Positions 5,859 to 5,900 of a stretch of 5,900 nucleotides of DNA are shown piece by piece. The position numbers and the translations under genes were made by a program. Location: NCBI GenBank assembly GCA_003450555.1, contig DMFQ01000139.1, positions 7,008 to 12,907 of the forward strand, written 5' to 3'. Every line of letters starts with the position of its first letter. Positions within the stretch are counted from its first letter, which is position 1. The DNA is from Ktedonobacter sp. GTDB taxonomy: Bacteria > Chloroflexota > Ktedonobacteria > Ktedonobacterales > Ktedonobacteraceae. The notes under the pieces were generated by a model. The model was not told the origin of the DNA. It searched no databases and worked only from the letters and a program-made list of their open reading frames with translations.

Positions 5859-5900
5859 CCGATATACCCTGTACAGACGGGGACCCTTGGATCGCCTCAC
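5859..5900. repeat. Possible edge of a second, diverged repeat copy
   Basis: The 42 bases after the restored stop codon hold no gene. They contain GACCCTTG (5882-5889) followed by ATCGCC (5891-5896), echoing GACCCTTG (4746-4753) followed by GGTCGCC (4755-4761) in the repeat block upstream of the PLP gene. The match is short and cut off by the window edge, so this is only a hint that a related repeat flanks the gene on both sides. Confidence 0.25.

Noticed and set aside
1..5900. CRISPR arrays, tRNA or rRNA genes, transposases or integrases.
   Set aside because: I saw no regularly spaced repeats, no tRNA-like cloverleaf or rRNA sequence, and no reading frame resembling mobile-element enzymes.

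Overview
The window is a bacterial purine-catabolism locus followed by two unrelated-looking genes, all on the + strand. Left to right it holds the last 52 codons of an adenine deaminase (3-161), a 73-base gap with a large imperfect hairpin, a FAD-binding subunit of a molybdenum hydroxylase (235-1206), and a 998-residue protein that fuses the [2Fe-2S] and molybdenum-cofactor subunits of a xanthine dehydrogenase-type enzyme (1208-4204). A 129-base gap with a possible very small membrane peptide follows, then a single-domain cupin (4334-4693), a structured intergenic repeat (about 4738-4794), and a cysteine synthase / cystathionine beta-synthase-type PLP enzyme (4820-5858). The last gene carries a one-base frameshift close to its 3' end. 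The final 42 bases contain what may be the edge of another repeat copy.

The first three genes form a coherent pathway. Adenine deaminase makes hypoxanthine, and the FAD plus FeS-Moco proteins together contain all the cofactor domains needed to oxidise hypoxanthine to xanthine and urate. The FAD and FeS-Moco genes are one base apart with the second gene's ribosome binding site inside the end of the first, so they are almost certainly cotranscribed and translationally coupled. The layout (separate FAD subunit, then fused FeS-Moco chain) resembles the E. coli ygfM-xdhD pair rather than the three-subunit XdhABC/CoxMSL arrangement or the single-chain eukaryotic enzyme. The actual substrate cannot be fixed from sequence alone.

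The cupin and the PLP enzyme show no obvious functional link to purine breakdown. The cupin is clearly more AT-rich than its neighbours. The cysteine synthase has its own strong ribosome binding site and is separated from the cupin by palindromic repeat DNA, so it is probably a separate transcription unit.

The organism is bacterial, with moderately high GC. The intergenic repeat, with its GGGCGACC/GGTCGCCC arms, is of a kind I associate with repeat-rich genomes such as Chloroflexota (Ktedonobacteria) and cyanobacteria. Together with the enzyme types this makes a Chloroflexota-like source plausible, but that is inference and not proven. I found no strong evidence of a wholly new system. The points most worth checking are the frameshifted PLP enzyme, the composite palindromic repeat, the possible 27-residue membrane peptide, and the linker and active-site substitutions in the fused hydroxylase.
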